A DNA stretch of 64,000 nt from Xanthostigma xanthostigma (GCA_963575645.1 OY754466.1:14982001-15046000); one strand, 5' to 3'; numbered from the stretch's first letter, positions 33,745 through 44,787 are shown. Notes: generated from the letters alone by a model not told the origin. Numbers and translations are program-made.

Positions 33745-33830
33745 TAGTAACTAAATTTCGCCCTGTAACTAAAATTCGGCCTGTAAAGAAATGTCGCCTT
33801 GTAACAAAATTTCGACCTGTAATGTAACTT
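33745..33830 (+). repeat. ~20-bp tandem array
   Basis: Four imperfect units of AAATTTCGCCCTGTAACTA type. Together with flanking CGTGGAACGTCTGGCAGA it is the inverted relative of 22290-22390. Confidence 0.7.
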
Positions 33831-34039
33831 ACCAATATATAACAACGCATTATTATTTACCCACGGTAAAGAAAGACACACGCAGTACACAGCTCACACA
33901 GAGAAGCAACGAAGTGTATGCTATGTGCGCGCACACACACAAGGGAGTCGATAGCGGTGGCGTGGAAGTGGGCATGACGGCATGAGAGAGTGTCTTATCA
34001 CGAGTCGATTTTACTGTCAAGGCGCCCCAACAGATTTTT

Positions 34040-34650
34040 GGAACAAAGTTCCTTATGGGACGTTATAGATATGAATGGAAAGGGCTGGAAAAAAAACGTA
34101 AGAAATAATCGTAAAGAAAAGGCGTAAAGAAAATCCGTAACGAAAATCTAATCTTATTGCCTATTGTAGACATAGAAAGTTGAAATTTGGCACACTTATA
34201 ATATAGGGCATTGGACAGATCCTAACGGAGTCGGATTTTTAAATTTTGATCCCAGAGGGGAGCAAATTGAAAACAAAAAAGTTTGTCGCTTATAATTCGC
34301 TCAATGTAAATCATATCGGTTCGAAAACCTGTCTTAAACGAAAGAGAAGAACATTTTAGGCAAATTTCGTATAACAAAATTCGCGCAAATCGTTTTTTTA
34401 TACATAAAAAAGCAGAAACACTGTAAATAAATTTGATTTTGCCTAATACATCGCGCACGTGGATCGGCTATCCTTTTCTCTTACACAGAGTGTTATGGAC
34501 ATTTAAAGATTGAGTATGTTCTGTCTTAAAATAAAAAGATTGCATTTGTTCAAAAACGGATGCTATTTCAAATATTTGTCAGTTTTTGACATTAATATTT
34601 TGTGAAATGCAACGCCTTCTAACTTCACGATTTGTTATTAAATAGCGATA
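34040..34650 (+). repeat. Repeat family C, copy 1
   Basis: Blocks CCCAGAGGGGAGCAA, CGCTTATAATTCGCTCAATG, GGTTCGAAAACCTGTCTTAA and TGAAATGCAACGCCTTCT are shared in order with 45250-45780. No protein is encoded in either copy. Family not recognised. Confidence 0.65.
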
Positions 34651-34658
34651 TCTAAGCA

Positions 34659-34729
34659 GTGTCAATGGTTCAGTGGTAGAATACTCATCTGCCAAGAGGG
34701 TGGCCCAGGTTCGATTTCCGACAGATGCG
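34659..34729 (+). pseudogene. tRNA-Gly(GCC)-derived relic
   Basis: GGTTCAGTGGTAGAATACTC, the CTGCCAA anticodon loop and GGTTCGATTTCC are those of tRNA-Gly(GCC). The T stem keeps only three of five pairs, one a wobble. The anticodon stem has an A-A clash and the acceptor stem two mismatches. It is a decayed copy or SINE head lying just after repeat C. Confidence 0.75.
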
Positions 34730-34739
34730 CAACAAATGT

Positions 34740-35690
34740 TATTTTTATTTTTTTAGATTTGCAAATCACACGACTAATTTTTGTTTAATAATCATATTTT
34801 AGTATAAATAACATTTTCGAATAATTTATAGCCAAATTAGTAAAAAAATTATGACACATAATAATTAGCAAAAATAACTTCGTTCCAACCGGGTATTCCA
34901 CGACACCTCTCTTTTTTCACATTAAAAACGTATTTCTCACACGATTATAAATAAACTCAATAGCTATTACATTTTTGTGTAATCGAATTGTAAACATATT
35001 ATTTTATAAAAGTCGACGCATATTAAGCAGATATATTATAAACACATAAATATATAGCGACAGACATGTACATAAAAACGCCCAAGGCAACACTGGCCGC
35101 AAAGTATGAATGAAAACACGATCAAAATACACCAACGTGCCGTGTGATTAGCATATTGCGGCCTACCAATACCTCGCCCAATATTCTGACATTTGCCTAC
35201 CTGTATTATTATTGTGTCACATGGTATTTATAATAGTGTGTTATAGTACACCGAGACCTCGATTTTGCGCCGGGGATACGTAGTAGTTTTACGTTGAGTT
35301 AACGCTTTTAATTCTTCCCCTCCTTCGTCTTTCTGTTTTGAGCCCTTACGAATCCTCTGCGCGTCCTTCTCGCCACGCACGTCCAGGGAACTAGATGACG
35401 CAACAAGGAAAATCGATCAAGTGCGGGTCAGACTCACGCACTTATTTAAAAGATGTATAGATTAAAAAATACCGTCGTATGTCGCAAATGTGTTTGTCAA
35501 TATCGATTATTTATATAAATTAATTTTTAATGTATTAATCGATACAGAAAGTATAACTAATTTCACTCTGGAGATATACTAAATTTTCAGGGTCTTAAGG
35601 TTGATTTTAGGACGTGTATTTCGACTCGGAATGTCAAATAGAAATATTTTTTAAATATATAGAATATAATATATTCTACATCCTACATAA
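34740..35690. other. Unassigned, partly less AT-rich
   Basis: At 35255-35440 the DNA is G+C-richer (TCCTTCTCGCCACGCACGTC), and it includes AAGTGCGGGTCAGACTCACG, which resembles common lepidopteran repeats. No exon is supported. Confidence 0.4.
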
Positions 35691-35697
35691 ATTCCGG

Positions 35698-35790
35698 ATT
35701 CCTAGGTTTCGATGTTTTCGCGATAGAGTCGTAAAAAAACCGCTTAGTTTTTGTTACGAGTGTATCGCGAAAACATCGAAACCTAGGAAT
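35698..35790. repeat. Long hairpin, 28-bp perfect stem
   Basis: ATTCCTAGGTTTCGATGTTT plus TCGCGATA and its exact complement (35763-35790) enclose a 37-nt loop that can itself partly pair (GTAAAAAAAC with GTTTTTGTTAC). It ends 40 bp before the Tigger-like element. Confidence 0.85.
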
Positions 35791-35830
35791 TCAACAACTT
35801 TAACATATCATTATATTTCATCTTAATATA

Positions 35831-36287
35831 CAGTGTAACCTCTTTATAACGAATCTCAAGGGACCGACCATTTTTTTTTCGTTATAAAGAGCTTTCGTTA
35901 TATGGAGGGAAGAAAAAATATAACCAAATTTCACCTAATTAATTTATTCCAAACACATATAGTCTGTTAACTTTGCCTGACGTTTTTTGCTATGCCAATA
36001 TTTGTTTTGTATTTTATTAAGTATCTTATGCATGTCTTGGGATGTGGTGGAATCATCTTCATTAAACAATAGGAATTTTTCGATAAGTTTGGCGGCATCA
36101 AGTGCTTGTTGAATAGTTGGTGATGGTTTAGAATCGTCTTCTTTACGTCTGTAAATATTTTCTGACGCCTAAATATGAACATATTTCTTCGTAATAGAGA
36201 ATGGCTGTTGCACTATAAAGAGGGTGAAATTCTACGTTATAGGGAGTTTTTCGTTATAACGAAGGACGTTATAAAGAGATTACACTG
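35831..36287. mobile_element. pogo/Tigger-like element, internally deleted
   Basis: Ends CAGTGTAACCTCTTTATAAC and GTTATAAAGAGATTACACTG are flanked by TA. Several CGTTATAAAGAG/CGTTATA motifs lie inside both ends. Only the last ~75 codons of the transposase remain (next entry), so this is a 457-bp deletion derivative. Confidence 0.85.
35944..36168 (-). pseudogene. Tigger-type transposase C-terminus
   Basis: The minus-strand frame ASENIYRRKEDDSKPSP is followed by an AKLIEKFLLFNEDD helix segment and ends RQAKLTDYMCLE and stop at 35944. Tigger/jerky transposases typically close with a short helix and a RQxKxTDFF-like tail, so this is the very C-terminus. An in-frame TAG just upstream of 36168 and the element end only about 120 bp away show the rest has been deleted. 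A different 71-codon frame over the same DNA (35967-36182) is a shadow. Not functional. Confidence 0.75.
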
Positions 36288-36289
36288 TA

Positions 36290-37600
36290 TTATAAAATGA
36301 CGCGAGTTGTAAATGAAACTTAAACAGAGGCGACTAGAATCGTGGTCTTGGTGCCGTCATTAAAATATTAGTATAGAGAATCATCACAAAAGATTACCTA
36401 AATAAGGTAACATAACTGTATCAACTCTTGAAGTTCTTTAACGGGATAACATTTTAATATGATTAAAGATTTCTTCAGGCATTGGCATCGGTAAATTATA
36501 TACAACTTCGGAATAAGCAGAGAAATTCGAAGGGACGTAAAATGAATTTCCATATTTTTGGTAGCATAGGTAAGGTATACCTTGTGCGTTACATATAGTG
36601 ACACGTTATATACAACACAGGCCGTAAGCAAAACAAAAAAACAAAAATAGTAGACAATGCGTGAAAAACAAAAATAAACCAAGGCAATCCGCCAACAGTT
36701 ACGACCTGTAAAGCTCGGATGTACGTACGTACAAACTAACCGACAACAATTCCGGAGTTATTATGAACTCGAACAATCTAAACATGGTTCCATTTTATAG
36801 AACAGCAACTCTCCTTTTCAAAAATCTACATTTTGAGTAAATTTCTTGTCAATTAATCTAGATACGGCTGATAATTAACTATAAAGAAATAGAAATAAAC
36901 ATCGTGTAAGACATCAAAACGAAAGCGAATCCAAAACTACAAAGATCTAAAATAAGAAATTTAAAAACTTTCAAAGTAAAAAGTAGTCGAGTAGATAAAC
37001 CTAACTAATTTACACAGATACTGGAAGTCTGTTTTCTACTTTTTCGAGGTTAGGTTTTAAGTTTGATGAGTTTTTATTAAAAAATACATATTATATAAAA
37101 ACACAGTAATTTCTCACTGTAGATACCATACTACCTACTACTTATCAGAAGACAGGCACCACTGCTCTAGACTCAAGAGCTCGGTGCGACGAAGGTAATA
37201 CTTTCTTTTATGGCGCGACCGGTACAGGTTAATCGCCCACACTATAGATGTTAAGCAAGGCGAGTTCGCAGTAGGCCAAGCGGGGGCGCAGCCCACTGTC
37301 TCCTACTAGCGATTTCATAAATACGGAAACATGAAACTCATAATAATCCTAAGACTATATACAAGTAACAAAAATGTCGAAAACTTTCAGCCAAAATCAA
37401 CCGGTATTCCTTGCTCCCAAACTATATATTATATAACAGCATACCTGTCAAATAAAAAAAAAATCAAAATATAAAAATATTCAATAAAAAAATATTCAAC
37501 TGGTTGTTTCATGACGAGAAATCAAAAATTATATATGATATCCTCAACTTACTGATCTGACTGCACTGACTGACTGATTAATAGATAACAGTATTCAGTA
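36290..37600. other. Unassigned stretch
   Basis: No gene or repeat partner recognised. The 94-codon minus-strand frame at 36398-36682 looks like random AT-rich sequence. Confidence 0.4.
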
Positions 37601-37601
37601 T

Positions 37602-37692
37602 AAAGTAGTGTTGATCCAATAGAATGTTAAGATGAAGGAAGGTTTTGGTTGAGGATCATAAAATAAGCTTTACCAATGTTTCGCTAGTGGCC
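37602..37692 (-). mobile_element. Penelope-like terminal fragment
   Basis: Second copy of the segment at 7835-7930, differing at a handful of sites and missing four bases of the ATAAATAAATAAG stretch. It ends at CGCTAGTGGCC, before the part that gives the family hint. Confidence 0.5.
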
Positions 37693-37946
37693 TTTTAGAT
37701 AACAGTATAATTATGTACATTGTACATACATGAAGTGTTAAAATTTATTGTTTTTCTCTTTTTATTTCTTTTGTATCAGTAGATATTTAACTAGTAATAA
37801 TTCCTACCCTAGAACTGGCATTGCCAAGTTGGGTAGGAAAAGTTGAATAATTACTGTAAAAATTAATATACAATGTAATTACTGTAAAAAATAATATTTT
37901 AATTTAAAAATGAGTACCTATAATAGTAATAAACAAATTGATTTAA

Positions 37947-38184
37947 CACATAAAGGATGTTTATTAATTGAGTGCCGAGACTTAAAGGTGGGCATCCTTG
38001 AGTACAAAATTTCATAAAAATATCTAAGAGTGATAAAAAAGTTATATTTTTATTAAAACTTTAACACCCTGTAGCTGAAAAATTAAGAGGTTTAGGACAT
38101 ATATCGATATTAACTTTTCTCCTTAAAATCACTCAAGGATTAACACCCTTAAGTATCGGCACTCAGTTAATAAACACTCTGTGT
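37947..38184. mobile_element. Inverted-repeat element
   Basis: The left arm (ACACATAAAGGATGTTTATT, TGAGTGCCGAGACTTAA) and the right arm (TTAAGTATCGGCACTCAG, TAATAAACACTCTGTGT) are imperfect complements of about 60 bp. The interior has no gene. Confidence 0.65.
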
Positions 38185-38194
38185 AATGGTAGAG

Positions 38195-38251
38195 TTAAAA
38201 TGTCTGACACCTCGAATATGTCGAACATATTCAAGGTGTCAGACATTTTAA
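38195..38251. repeat. Near-perfect 57-bp hairpin
   Basis: TTAAAATGTCTGACACCTCG plus AATATGT faces its complement with one mismatch and a 3-nt loop. It directly follows the inverted-repeat element at 37947-38184. Confidence 0.85.
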
Positions 38252-39111
38252 ATGGTTCATGTTATTTGTCAGAGAACATTATTTTAGCGTTTTGGTTGAA
38301 GTTTTTAAGCTATCCAATTAAAAAAACAAACAGTATTTATAAATTTTTACATGTCATCGAAACGACATCTTTCGGAAAATTTAGAGGGAAAACGCCCCAA
38401 AATCAAGAAAAGTCATAGAGGAAATAGGTGTCAGACTAGGCCTAATGAAGCCATATACAAAGTTTGGGGAGAGTATTTGTCAGTAAAATTTTTGCCGACG
38501 GGCACTCTATTATTTCAACACTTCTAAAATTTTAAAATTAATTAAACAGGTGGAATCTCCTTTCTGGAATACAGTGGGTGATATTTAAAACGGATTTGAA
38601 CCAATCGATACATGGACTTATATATACATTATGTATGAAACAGTTCGTCATGTAATATGTAAATACTAAACAGAGGCGAACTGGTCTACTCGATGGCTGC
38701 GACATTTACATATGGTTGGCGCCTAAACTTTACTTTCCACAGTTATGTAAAATATAAATAAAGGCCGATTTACACTATGACTTCACGTACTATATAGCCA
38801 TGATCTGCGCAGAAGAAACCAGAGACAACTGTTTGGAAAAGTACAATCGGCGGCAAAAAACGTACCCATTTTTTCATTTATAATTCTCTCTCTGTGGAAA
38901 TATTATATTGACTCTCCCATCTACGCAAACATCAACACCCACCTACGTAACAACTCACACCCACAGTATATGTGATGGTAGGTGAAAAATTAGTTTTAGA
39001 TAGGATTAGCATAAAATCTACGTCGAGAAAGGAATAACTATGCCAAATTTCAAGTCAATCGGGCGTATGGATTAATCCCGTGATGAGTCAGTGAGTGATA
39101 TTTCGCTTATA
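38252..39111. other. Mostly unassigned
   Basis: A Helitron-like body fragment lies at about 39015-39100 (GAAAGGAATAACTATGCC, TTTCAAGTCAATCGGGCG). Nothing else recognised. Confidence 0.4.
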
Positions 39112-39369
39112 CAGAATGATTTTTAAATTAATTCTTTTTTTTAACAGCGTGTAGAAATCAAATAAACGAATAAATATTTCAATTAACTTTTTTATCAAAA
39201 CTCAAAAATAAAAGAAAAACAGGCTTTCAAAGTTTAGTTAAATTTTATTAAATTTTGAGTGTTACCCTGGCGTTATTTTATGTCACTATGGAAATACGTT
39301 ATGACATTATCAAGTATTCACAGAAATTGTTCGAAATTGTCCCCAGAAAACACAACAATAAATAGTTAG

Positions 39370-40697
39370 GGCCGCGGTGACAAAAGTGCCTTGCAACTCC
39401 CAAACGGATGAAAAGCACGTTTTTGTATAGTTCGAGTGTCGTTCTCGAAATCCGTGTTGTCGAGTAGGGGTCTGGCGTCCGGCGTTGAGCGGCTATAGTA
39501 TTTTTTCCGAATTTTGCCCAGCGGTTCCAAAAATCATTTCCCAAACGGATGAAAATTACTGGAGGGCATCTACGCAAACCCCCAATTACCGGAAAAATAT
39601 TTTCATCCGATTTGATCCTTGCCGTAGCCTGCAGTACAATTAAATGGACCCAGACTCCGAAATGAAAAAAATCATCAGCCGCATGCATGCAACCGGACTG
39701 ATATGAATGGTTATTATTTATGTTATTAGAAAAAAAAGTTTTCATCCAAAATGCGCCTGGCTAAACTATGCCAAATAACAAAAAACCCCGCCAGCGCGCG
39801 TGATTTTGATCCCGGAGCTCTCCGTAAATTTTCTGATAATATGTGGCTATACATATATACTTTGGTATCAATCGGCCTGTATAATAACCAAATTTAATTC
39901 ACGAGCAAAGCAAGTCAAACGCTAGTAAAGAGATACTAGCTAATTTGTGGATGAAGTATGCGCTTGGAGCGTTCACACGGTCCAAAATTCGGAGTGTTCC
40001 CTTCATAATCGTCAAATCAGAGGAAAATAGTCTCATCAATGTTTAGGACAATAATACACAATTTGATTGTAATCGGCCTTTCCACATTAAAGATTGAACA
40101 TTCAGATCCTGCAGTTTCCCGTGATAATGAATATATCGGAGCATTATTATGGATGATCTGGACTTGACCGCAACAAATTTGGATGAAAATAATTTTTCGA
40201 TGTTCTGTAGGTGTCAAAGAACCTGTGGGCAAATTTTCATCCATTTGGGAATTACTTTATCAAATTTGGCCCATTTAAATTTTGGAAAATTGTTACAAAG
40301 CGATCGCGATACATAGAGTAAAAAAAATTTTTTTACATATTCTCAGACACGAACTATATCTCCCTGGCAAATTTCAAGTTCAAATGAGGAAATTTTTCCC
40401 CTCCCTTTTTTCAATGTTTTTTAGAGCTTCTGGAAGAGCTCTTTGCAAATATCAAATCGGATGAAAATATTTTTCCAGTAATTGGGGGTTTGCGTAGATG
40501 CCCTCCAGTAATTTTCATCCGTTTGGGAAATGATTTTTGGAACCGCTGGGCAAAATTCGGAAAAAATACTATAGCCGCTCAACGCCGGACGCCAGACCCC
40601 TACTCGACAACACTGATTTCGAGAACGACACTCGAACTATACAAAAACGTGCTTTTCATCCGTTTGGGAGTTGCAAGGCACTTTTGTCACCGCGGCC
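39370..40697. mobile_element. 1.33-kb TIR element with TTTTCATCC motifs
   Basis: Inverted ends of about 245 bp (GGCCGCGGTGACAAAAGTGC to AAATATTTTCATCCGAT) are nearly identical, and TTA flanks each side. TTTTCATCC, often as TTTTCATCCGTTTGGGA, occurs about nine times in the arms and interior. No transposase is present. Open frames of 148 and 71 codons in the two arms mirror one another and are not genes. PIF/Harbinger-like by target site. Confidence 0.8.
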
Positions 40698-40899
40698 TTA
40701 ACTAAAACACGTCAGTTCGTAGAGATATTACAATACAGTACGCGAGAGAGCAGTGAAAGTGTTAACAATTAAGAGAGAGAACAGTTCCTTATCTCTATGC
40801 TAACTAATGATGCAAAACAATGCTGATTTGAGTAAACAAATTTCTGGTTTTATGCAGCGTTCTGTCTCTTAACTGAGGACACTTTCACATATGGCACGC

Positions 40900-41545
40900 A
40901 TATTAGGTTTGCTTATAGATAATACCTTAAAATGGGATGAACATGTAGATACTGTATGCAAGAAACTAAATTCTCTACATTTCCAAATCAGAAATCTTAA
41001 ACTAAATTTAGATCAACAAACTCTATTGAGTGTTTATTATTCTTTAGTATAATCCACGGTAAAATACGGCATTATTTTTTGGGCAAACAGCACAAACAGT
41101 GCTAGAGTCTTTATAGCCCAGAAAAGAATAATAAGGCTAATTTTCAACTTAAAGCCTAGAGAAAGCTGTAAAGCAATTTTTAAAAATAAAAATATTTAAC
41201 TTTCTGGGGAGTTTACATCTATGAGCTTATAACGTTTCTTTACGATTCGAATTTATTGCTAACTAACAAAAATGAAGTTAAAAACTATAGTACAAGACAC
41301 AATAATTTATCTATAAAACATAGAACATCCTTTTACGAAAAATATCCTATATATAAAGGCAATAAACTATACGAAAAACTTCCTCAAAATTTGAGGAAAT
41401 GTACAAATATAAATTCCCTAAAAAACGGCCTAAAAAAATTCCTGCTCGGAACTGCACCATACAAAAATGATTTGTAAACCAATCGATTGTAATTGACGTT
41501 TGTAACCAATTTTAATTATTGGATCAGCAATAAATTATTATCTAT
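40900..41545 (+). pseudogene. LINE ORF2 C-terminal remnant
   Basis: Reads LGLLIDNTLKWDEHVDTVCK after the reverse transcriptase core position, then a stop at 41050. It continues YGIIFWANSTNSARVFIAQK and RIIRLIF, then more stops and a frame change into 41256-41477 (HRTSFYEKYPIYKGNKLYEK, LPQNLRK). This is the thumb/C-terminal region of CR1/Jockey-group ORF2. The catalytic domains are missing. The 3' end has a (ATCT) tail at 41542-41554. Confidence 0.75.
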
Positions 41546-41745
41546 CTATCTATCATACGTACTAGCGTACATATAACTCTATGCGTCAGTTACAACTAGC
41601 CACCAAGATACTTAATAATGACATTACATTTTTCCATAGTTTAAAATTAAATAAAATCTAAAAAATTTAATTAAATAATGAAAGGCGCTTTCTCTCTTAT
41701 TTTTGAATTTTGATAAAAAAGTTACTTGAAATATTTGTTAGATAG

Positions 41746-42165
41746 ATACAGCAATGATTTTAAATGGTATCGTGTAAATCAGTCTTAAACCACGTTCATG
41801 CACGCTTACCATAAAATTAAGTTAATTGTTGTCCCACTGCTTTATGAAATTCTGTTACATTCACTAATTAAGCGATACATAAATGCATACGAATCTATTT
41901 ATTAGTCATCATTACGACTTTTTCCTCATAAAACACAAACGTTAATGATCTTAGATAATATGTTCGCTAGAATTAACAATAAAAATAGATGACACTACGT
42001 TCTCTGCATTTCATTTACAGTTATGGCTGGCATGCGAGTAACTGCAATGCAATAACTCGCACCGTATGGACGTATACGAGTTACTCGCACGTGCCTACTC
42101 GTCAGGTAAGCCATTAGAGTCGAACCTTTCGCATTGCTGCACTCAATCCTATTATATATATCGTT
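41746..42165. other. Unassigned stretch
   Basis: No recognisable gene; CGAGTTACTCGCACGTGCC near 42077 is isolated. Confidence 0.35.
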
Positions 42166-42169
42166 TAAA

Positions 42170-42688
42170 CAGTGATTCCCAAAGTGGTCTATATCGACCC
42201 CCAGGGGTTGACGATAACTTGCAAGGGGTCCATGTCGGCGGGAAAAAAAATTGGGGGTCCATGAAATGAAAATGGGGGTCAACGATAGTGAATCTCCTAA
42301 CAAAAAAAGAAACAAACTGGACATCGTTAACCGAAAACTAAATTGATGCCAAATGTTGAAAATTTATTATTAAAGCATCAGGTTCATCCCTCACACTAAA
42401 AGCATTTATTTTTTGCTTAGTTGTTTTATGTAACAGAAATTAAATTTTAATTTGTTTCGTTTTAATTTGAATCTAATTAATAAATGTATAAAACTAAACA
42501 TTTCACACTACATTTCACTACCGTTATAAATTTAAATCGTTCAAAGTGAGTAGCACTATACCAGTTGTCAAAAATACATTTGAAATTAATGAATTTGCAA
42601 AAAATTAATATCAAATAAGCAGGGGATCTATCCAAAACCGAAAAACATGGCAAGTGGTCTACGAGACAAAAAAGTTTGGGAACCTCTG
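42170..42688. mobile_element. hAT MITE (GTTCCCAAA ends)
   Basis: Ends CAGTGATTCCCAAAGTGGTC and TTTGGGAACCTCTG, flanked by GTTTAAA on both sides (seven matching bases). These ends are typical of hAT elements. The 519-bp body has no transposase frame. Confidence 0.8.
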
Positions 42689-42699
42689 GTTTAAAAGCA

Positions 42700-43085
42700 T
42701 CAGAAGTGAAGCAGTGTTGACACTTTGACAATTGATGTTCCCCTAACCCTAAAATGAAAATCCCCTAAAAACCATATCAAAATATTTTCCCCTAATTTTT
42801 TAACATTGAATGTTTGATATAAAAAATAATAAATGTATTAATTAACTAAAAATTAAATTCGTTAACTTCTACTGTCGGCAATACAGGGTCAGTATTTAGA
42901 TCAGCTGACGTAGGAGCGCTTGTGCAGTGATTTTAAATTGGTATTTTTTAATATTTTAATTAGGGCCATGTAAAAATATTTTACGATAAAAATTTCCCTG
43001 AATAGAAAAAATTCCCCTAAATTTAGAAAAAAATATCCCAAGATGGAAACACTGGCGAAGCAACGAAAATATCGCTACTACATCT
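42700..43085. other. Unassigned stretch
   Basis: AAATCCCCTAAAA-type motifs recur loosely (42752, 42788, 43010), but no defined repeat or gene was found. Confidence 0.35.
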
Positions 43086-43086
43086 A

Positions 43087-43537
43087 TTATAAAACAAAGC
43101 CCCCCCCCCGTCTGTTTTCTGTCTGTTTGAAAGCAATTAACTCAAAAACTACCGAACGGATTTTCATACGGTTTTCACCAATGGAAGGAGTGATTCAAGA
43201 GAAAGGTTTTTGTGTATAATTCATTAATGTTTCGTGCAAATTGGTTGATGAAATATGACGATGATTGTTAAAGATGTCAGAAAAAATCAAGCCGACTGGG
43301 AGCTTTCATCGAAAACGCTGCCTAATCCCTTTGAGATATAACAAAACAATGTATGGTGGAATTGTTCCTTATAGTTCTGCAGAAAAGTCTGCGATGGCAT
43401 ATGTCTATTTTTTAAGGATAGCTTACTATACCTATTTTAATGTTAAGCGCTTTTCATGGATATCAATTTTACAACGTAAGTCAACGAAAAAACGGTGGCA
43501 ATCTACAAATTCGAGCAAAGCCGGATCGGGCCGCTAG
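43087..43537 (+). mobile_element. Helitron-like repeat, near full length
   Basis: It begins TCTATTATAAAACAAAG with a C9 run and GTCTGTTTGAAAGC, and ends GAGCAAAGCCGGATCGGGCC then GCTAGT. Minus-strand relatives are at 26583-26825 and 63424-63640. A 90-codon frame inside overlaps conserved non-coding repeat blocks and is not treated as a gene. Confidence 0.7.
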
Positions 43538-43922
43538 TAAATACTGATTTACTATAACCCCATCGAATTTCAATGAATTGAGAACATATTTTGGAAAAGT
43601 ATCTTAAAAATAATCATAATTGTTTATATTGTTATAAAGAAACCATTTGAGTTATTTTCTGAACAACCAAATTTTCTCGATGTAGGGCGTATGACCCACT
43701 TTAGGAAACATCGAGCTCGGCCGTAATCGAGTATCTAAACTAAGCTCCACACTTGAATTAAATTTTTTTCCCAAAATATTGCCACACTTCCATTACATAT
43801 AACAAATCATAAATAACGTTGAAATATCTACTTATAAATAGCCGTTAAGAAAATCCATTATTCTATTACCATAAAATTTTGAATAATAGGTATTCTCTTT
43901 TCTTCTGATACACAGCAGCTAA

Positions 43923-44343
43923 AGGCCGCTGCACACGAGGCTGGATTTGCATCTAGATTCCTTGCCAGATTTGACTACTAGTTTTCTAGCTTTTATGTGC
44001 TCGCTTCACGCGAGACGTCTTTTCAAGCTTGTATTGTCGATGGACCTGGTGCGCGCGCAGTGACAGTTATCTGGTGCACGCGCAATGACAGTTCAAATAT
44101 AAACACAGATCAAAACGTGTCTGTTGTCTGACTCTGAGCAAAATGACACCATGTTGGTTTGTAGGCGTTAGTTCAAGTAGCCCACGTGACAAGATACTGT
44201 TTCCTGATTGGTTCTTGCTCAGAGCAAGAAAAATAGCCCCTGTTCTAATTTTAAAATCTATCTTGAGCCCGCAGTGACGTCATTTCCAGCCTGCCGGTCA
44301 GCAGAAGTTCAAGCAGTGTTTCTAGCCTCGTGTGCAGCGGCCT
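43923..44343. mobile_element. GCCGCTGCACACGAGG MITE, complete copy
   Basis: AGGCCGCTGCACACGAGGCT and AGCCTCGTGTGCAGCGGCCT form exact inverted ends flanked by TAA on both sides. The 421-bp interior has a local duplication of the GCGCGCGCAGTGACAGTT block. It is the reference copy for those at 15400, 23315 and 25691. The 3-bp TWA target suggests PIF/Harbinger. Confidence 0.85.
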
Positions 44344-44590
44344 TAAGAAACTAGAAAACTTGATGTTGCCTCTAAATTTTCAGCGATAATATCCGTCATA
44401 AAGTTTTATTAAAAAATATAGAAATTGCGAAATATTTCTGATATAAATCTCTAGGTCCGTCCCCAGACACTAATAATATCCCAGTAACATACACATACTC
44501 TACATCAATATCATACATAGCACAGTGGCGTAGTACCACTTTCATACCGCTATAGGAAGCAACATTTCAAATATTTCTAAGCTTTTAAAT

Positions 44591-44760
44591 CAGTGGCGTA
44601 ACTATACAATTTGAGACCTGTGGCAAATTTTACTAAATGTTATAATAATAAACGTTAGGATCGTTCTGTGCTAACGACCCTCTCGGGTTGGGGTCCCTAG
44701 CTCTCCGGCAGGGTGCCCGTGGCATTTTGCCCGTCCTGCCGCCCTATTGTTACGCCACTG
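44591..44760. mobile_element. 170-bp hAT MITE
   Basis: Ends CAGTGGCGTAAC and GTTACGCCACTG are flanked by the perfect 8-bp duplication TTTTAAAT. The G+C-rich interior (CTCTCCGGCAGGGTGCCCG) has no gene. A partial related end, CAGTGGCGTAGTACC, lies at 44523. Confidence 0.9.
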
Positions 44761-44787
44761 TTTTAAATACATATACATTATACATAA

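Larger units (their letters stand above)
39112..41745. mobile_element. Foldback element split by nested insertions
   Basis: The left piece (39112-39369) and a right piece (about 41605-41740) correspond in order to the foldback element at 61678-62137. Shared left-piece blocks are AACAGCGTGTAGAAATC, TATGTCACTATGGAAATA and ATCAAGTATTCACAG; shared right-piece blocks are TTTCCATAG, GCTTTCTCTCTTATTTTTGA and TTGAAATATTTG. Between them lie a TIR transposon (39370-40697) and a LINE remnant (40900-41545). Confidence 0.6.

Noticed and set aside
33745..33830. Possible CRISPR-like array
   Set aside because: Units are contiguous with no unique spacers, and the context is an animal genome.
35967..36182. 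71-codon minus-strand frame
   Set aside because: The adjacent minus-strand frame carries the recognisable transposase tail; this one is its shadow.
39299..39745. 148-codon minus-strand frame
   Set aside because: It lies across the TIR of the 39370-40697 element. Its mirror image occurs as a frame in the other TIR (40490-40705), and the sequence is dominated by repeated TTTTCATCC sites.
43265..43537. 90-codon frame starting MLKMSEKIKP
   Set aside because: It overlaps conserved blocks of a Helitron-like repeat that are broken in the other copies.
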